DNA from: an uncultured Collinsella sp.
GTDB taxonomy: Bacteria; Actinomycetota; Coriobacteriia; Coriobacteriales; Coriobacteriaceae
Assembly: GCA_900754435.1 (NCBI GenBank)
Contig: CAAECT010000235.1
Span: forward strand, 1-6,191
Direction of reading: 5' to 3'
DNA: 6,191 nucleotides
Shown here one piece after another: positions 5,709-6,191 of the stretch (positions within the stretch are counted from its first letter, which is position 1; each line of letters opens with the position of its first letter). The notes under the pieces were generated by a model. The model saw nothing but the letters and a program-made list of their open reading frames with translations. It did not search any database and had not been told where the DNA came from. The position numbers were made by a program, and so were the translations under genes.

Positions 5709-5720
5709 TTGTTTAAACGT
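5709..5720. promoter_or_regulatory. Putative GntR/HutC operator of the PTS gene
   Basis: TTGTTTAAAC at 5709-5718 is an exact copy of the 10-mer at 5587-5596, with core palindrome GTTTAAAC. It lies just past a candidate -10 element and about 43 bases before the EIIC start, where a bound repressor would block initiation or early elongation. The two copies in this divergent region are 122 bp apart. Confidence 0.55.
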
Positions 5721-5761
5721 TTCCCCACGCGCAACGCGCCTCGATATTCGGAAGGCAGAAC

Positions 5762-6191
5762 ATGCTGCAAAAAATCCAACGCTTTGGCGGGGCAATGTTC
5801 GCTCCCGCCATGCTGTTTTCTATATCAGGCCTCATGGTCGGCGTCTCCGCTCTCGCAACGACTGCGGACATCGTCGGCGATCTCGCCGTATACGGAACCC
5901 CTTGGTACGTTTTTTGGACCATCATCCAGCGCGGCTCGTGGACGGTCTTTAAGCGCCTTCCGCTCCTTTTTGCTGTAGCGCTGCCCATCGGCCTTGCCCA
6001 AAAACAACCGGCACGTTGCTGCCTCGAGGCTCTCGTCGCCTATTTTGCCTATTGCTTCTTTTTGAGCGAAATCATTAAGCTGAGCGGAGACAATCTTGGA
6101 CTTAAGTACCCGTCGTCTTTGACCTCCGCTAGCGGCATCACCATCATCGACGGCATCAAGACGCTCGACACCGGCATTATCGGCCCGCCGG
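5762..6191 (+). CDS. PTS EIIC permease, alpha-glucoside/maltose type (N-terminal part, cut by window end)
   Basis: Only the first 143 codons are present; the frame is still open at the last base. The product belongs to the membrane EIIC domain of the glucose-glucoside PTS superfamily, which imports a sugar while phosphorylating it from the HPr/EIIA/EIIB chain. Recognisable landmarks are KIQRFGGAMFAPAMLF (4-19), the conserved PLLFAVALPIGLAQ stretch (67-80) and GIKTLDTGIIG (131-141), all typical of alpha-glucoside enzymes such as AglA, MalX or GlvC. Hydrophobic segments lie at about 11-33, 66-80 and 87-106. The protein starts directly with EIIC, as in IIC-IIB fusions, so an EIIB domain would be expected past the edge. 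The ATG at 5762 follows GGAAGG with a 6-nt spacer, and an in-frame stop upstream (TAA at 5714-5716) excludes a much longer N terminus. It is divergent from the GntR-family regulator and is probably its target. The family is secure; the exact alpha-glucoside is inferred. Confidence 0.92.
   Translation, partial: MLQKIQRFGGAMFAPAMLFSISGLMVGVSALATTADIVGDLAVYGTPWYVFWTIIQRGSWTVFKRLPLLFAVALPIGLAQKQPARCCLEALVAYFAYCFFLSEIIKLSGDNLGLKYPSSLTSASGITIIDGIKTLDTGIIGPP

Noticed and set aside
5628..5978. A 116-codon plus-strand frame overlapping the PTS gene start
   Set aside because: It overlaps the EIIC gene in another frame, lacks a good ribosome binding site, and its second half is an out-of-frame reading of the clear EIIC sequence.

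Overview
The window is GC-rich coding DNA (with GC-biased third codon positions) carrying a compact sugar-uptake locus. Gene order, the Tat-type lipoprotein signal on the sugar-binding protein and the lysine-rich insert in the transporter ATPase point to a gut actinobacterium of the class Coriobacteriia, perhaps Collinsella or a relative. That placement is inference from sequence character, not a database match.

Layout. Positions 142-4506 hold a four-gene operon on the minus strand for a CUT1-type carbohydrate ABC importer. In transcription order these are a substrate-binding lipoprotein (4506-3190), a MalF-type permease (3102-2248), a MalG-type permease (2248-1409) and a MsmK/UgpC-type ATPase (1341-142). 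A strong hairpin terminator lies downstream at 35-73. The 306-base gap at 4507-4812 holds a promoter, two putative operators, a structured leader and, at 4721-4773, the terminator of the next gene. That gene, at 5532-4813 and also on the minus strand, is a GntR/HutC-family regulator with a UTRA sensor domain. After a 229-base divergent intergenic region, a plus-strand gene starts at 5762 and runs off the window. It is the N-terminal part of an alpha-glucoside-type PTS EIIC permease.

How they fit together. Four short palindromic sites sharing the plus-strand pattern TTGTWTRAAC occur only in the two intergenic regions flanking the regulator. One overlaps the -35 of the regulator's own predicted promoter, one sits just before the PTS gene, and two lie upstream of the ABC operon, one of them over its predicted -35. 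They fit the known HutC-subfamily operator form (yGT-N-TA-N-ACr). The best reading is that one sugar- or sugar-phosphate-sensing repressor controls itself, a PTS and an ABC importer, so two energetically different uptake routes for related sugars would form one local regulon. The sugar cannot be named from this window; alpha-glucosides are the most plausible guess because of the PTS neighbour.

No tRNA, rRNA, CRISPR array, insertion sequence or phage gene is seen. The long open frames opposite the ABC genes are treated as shadows of GC-biased codon use.
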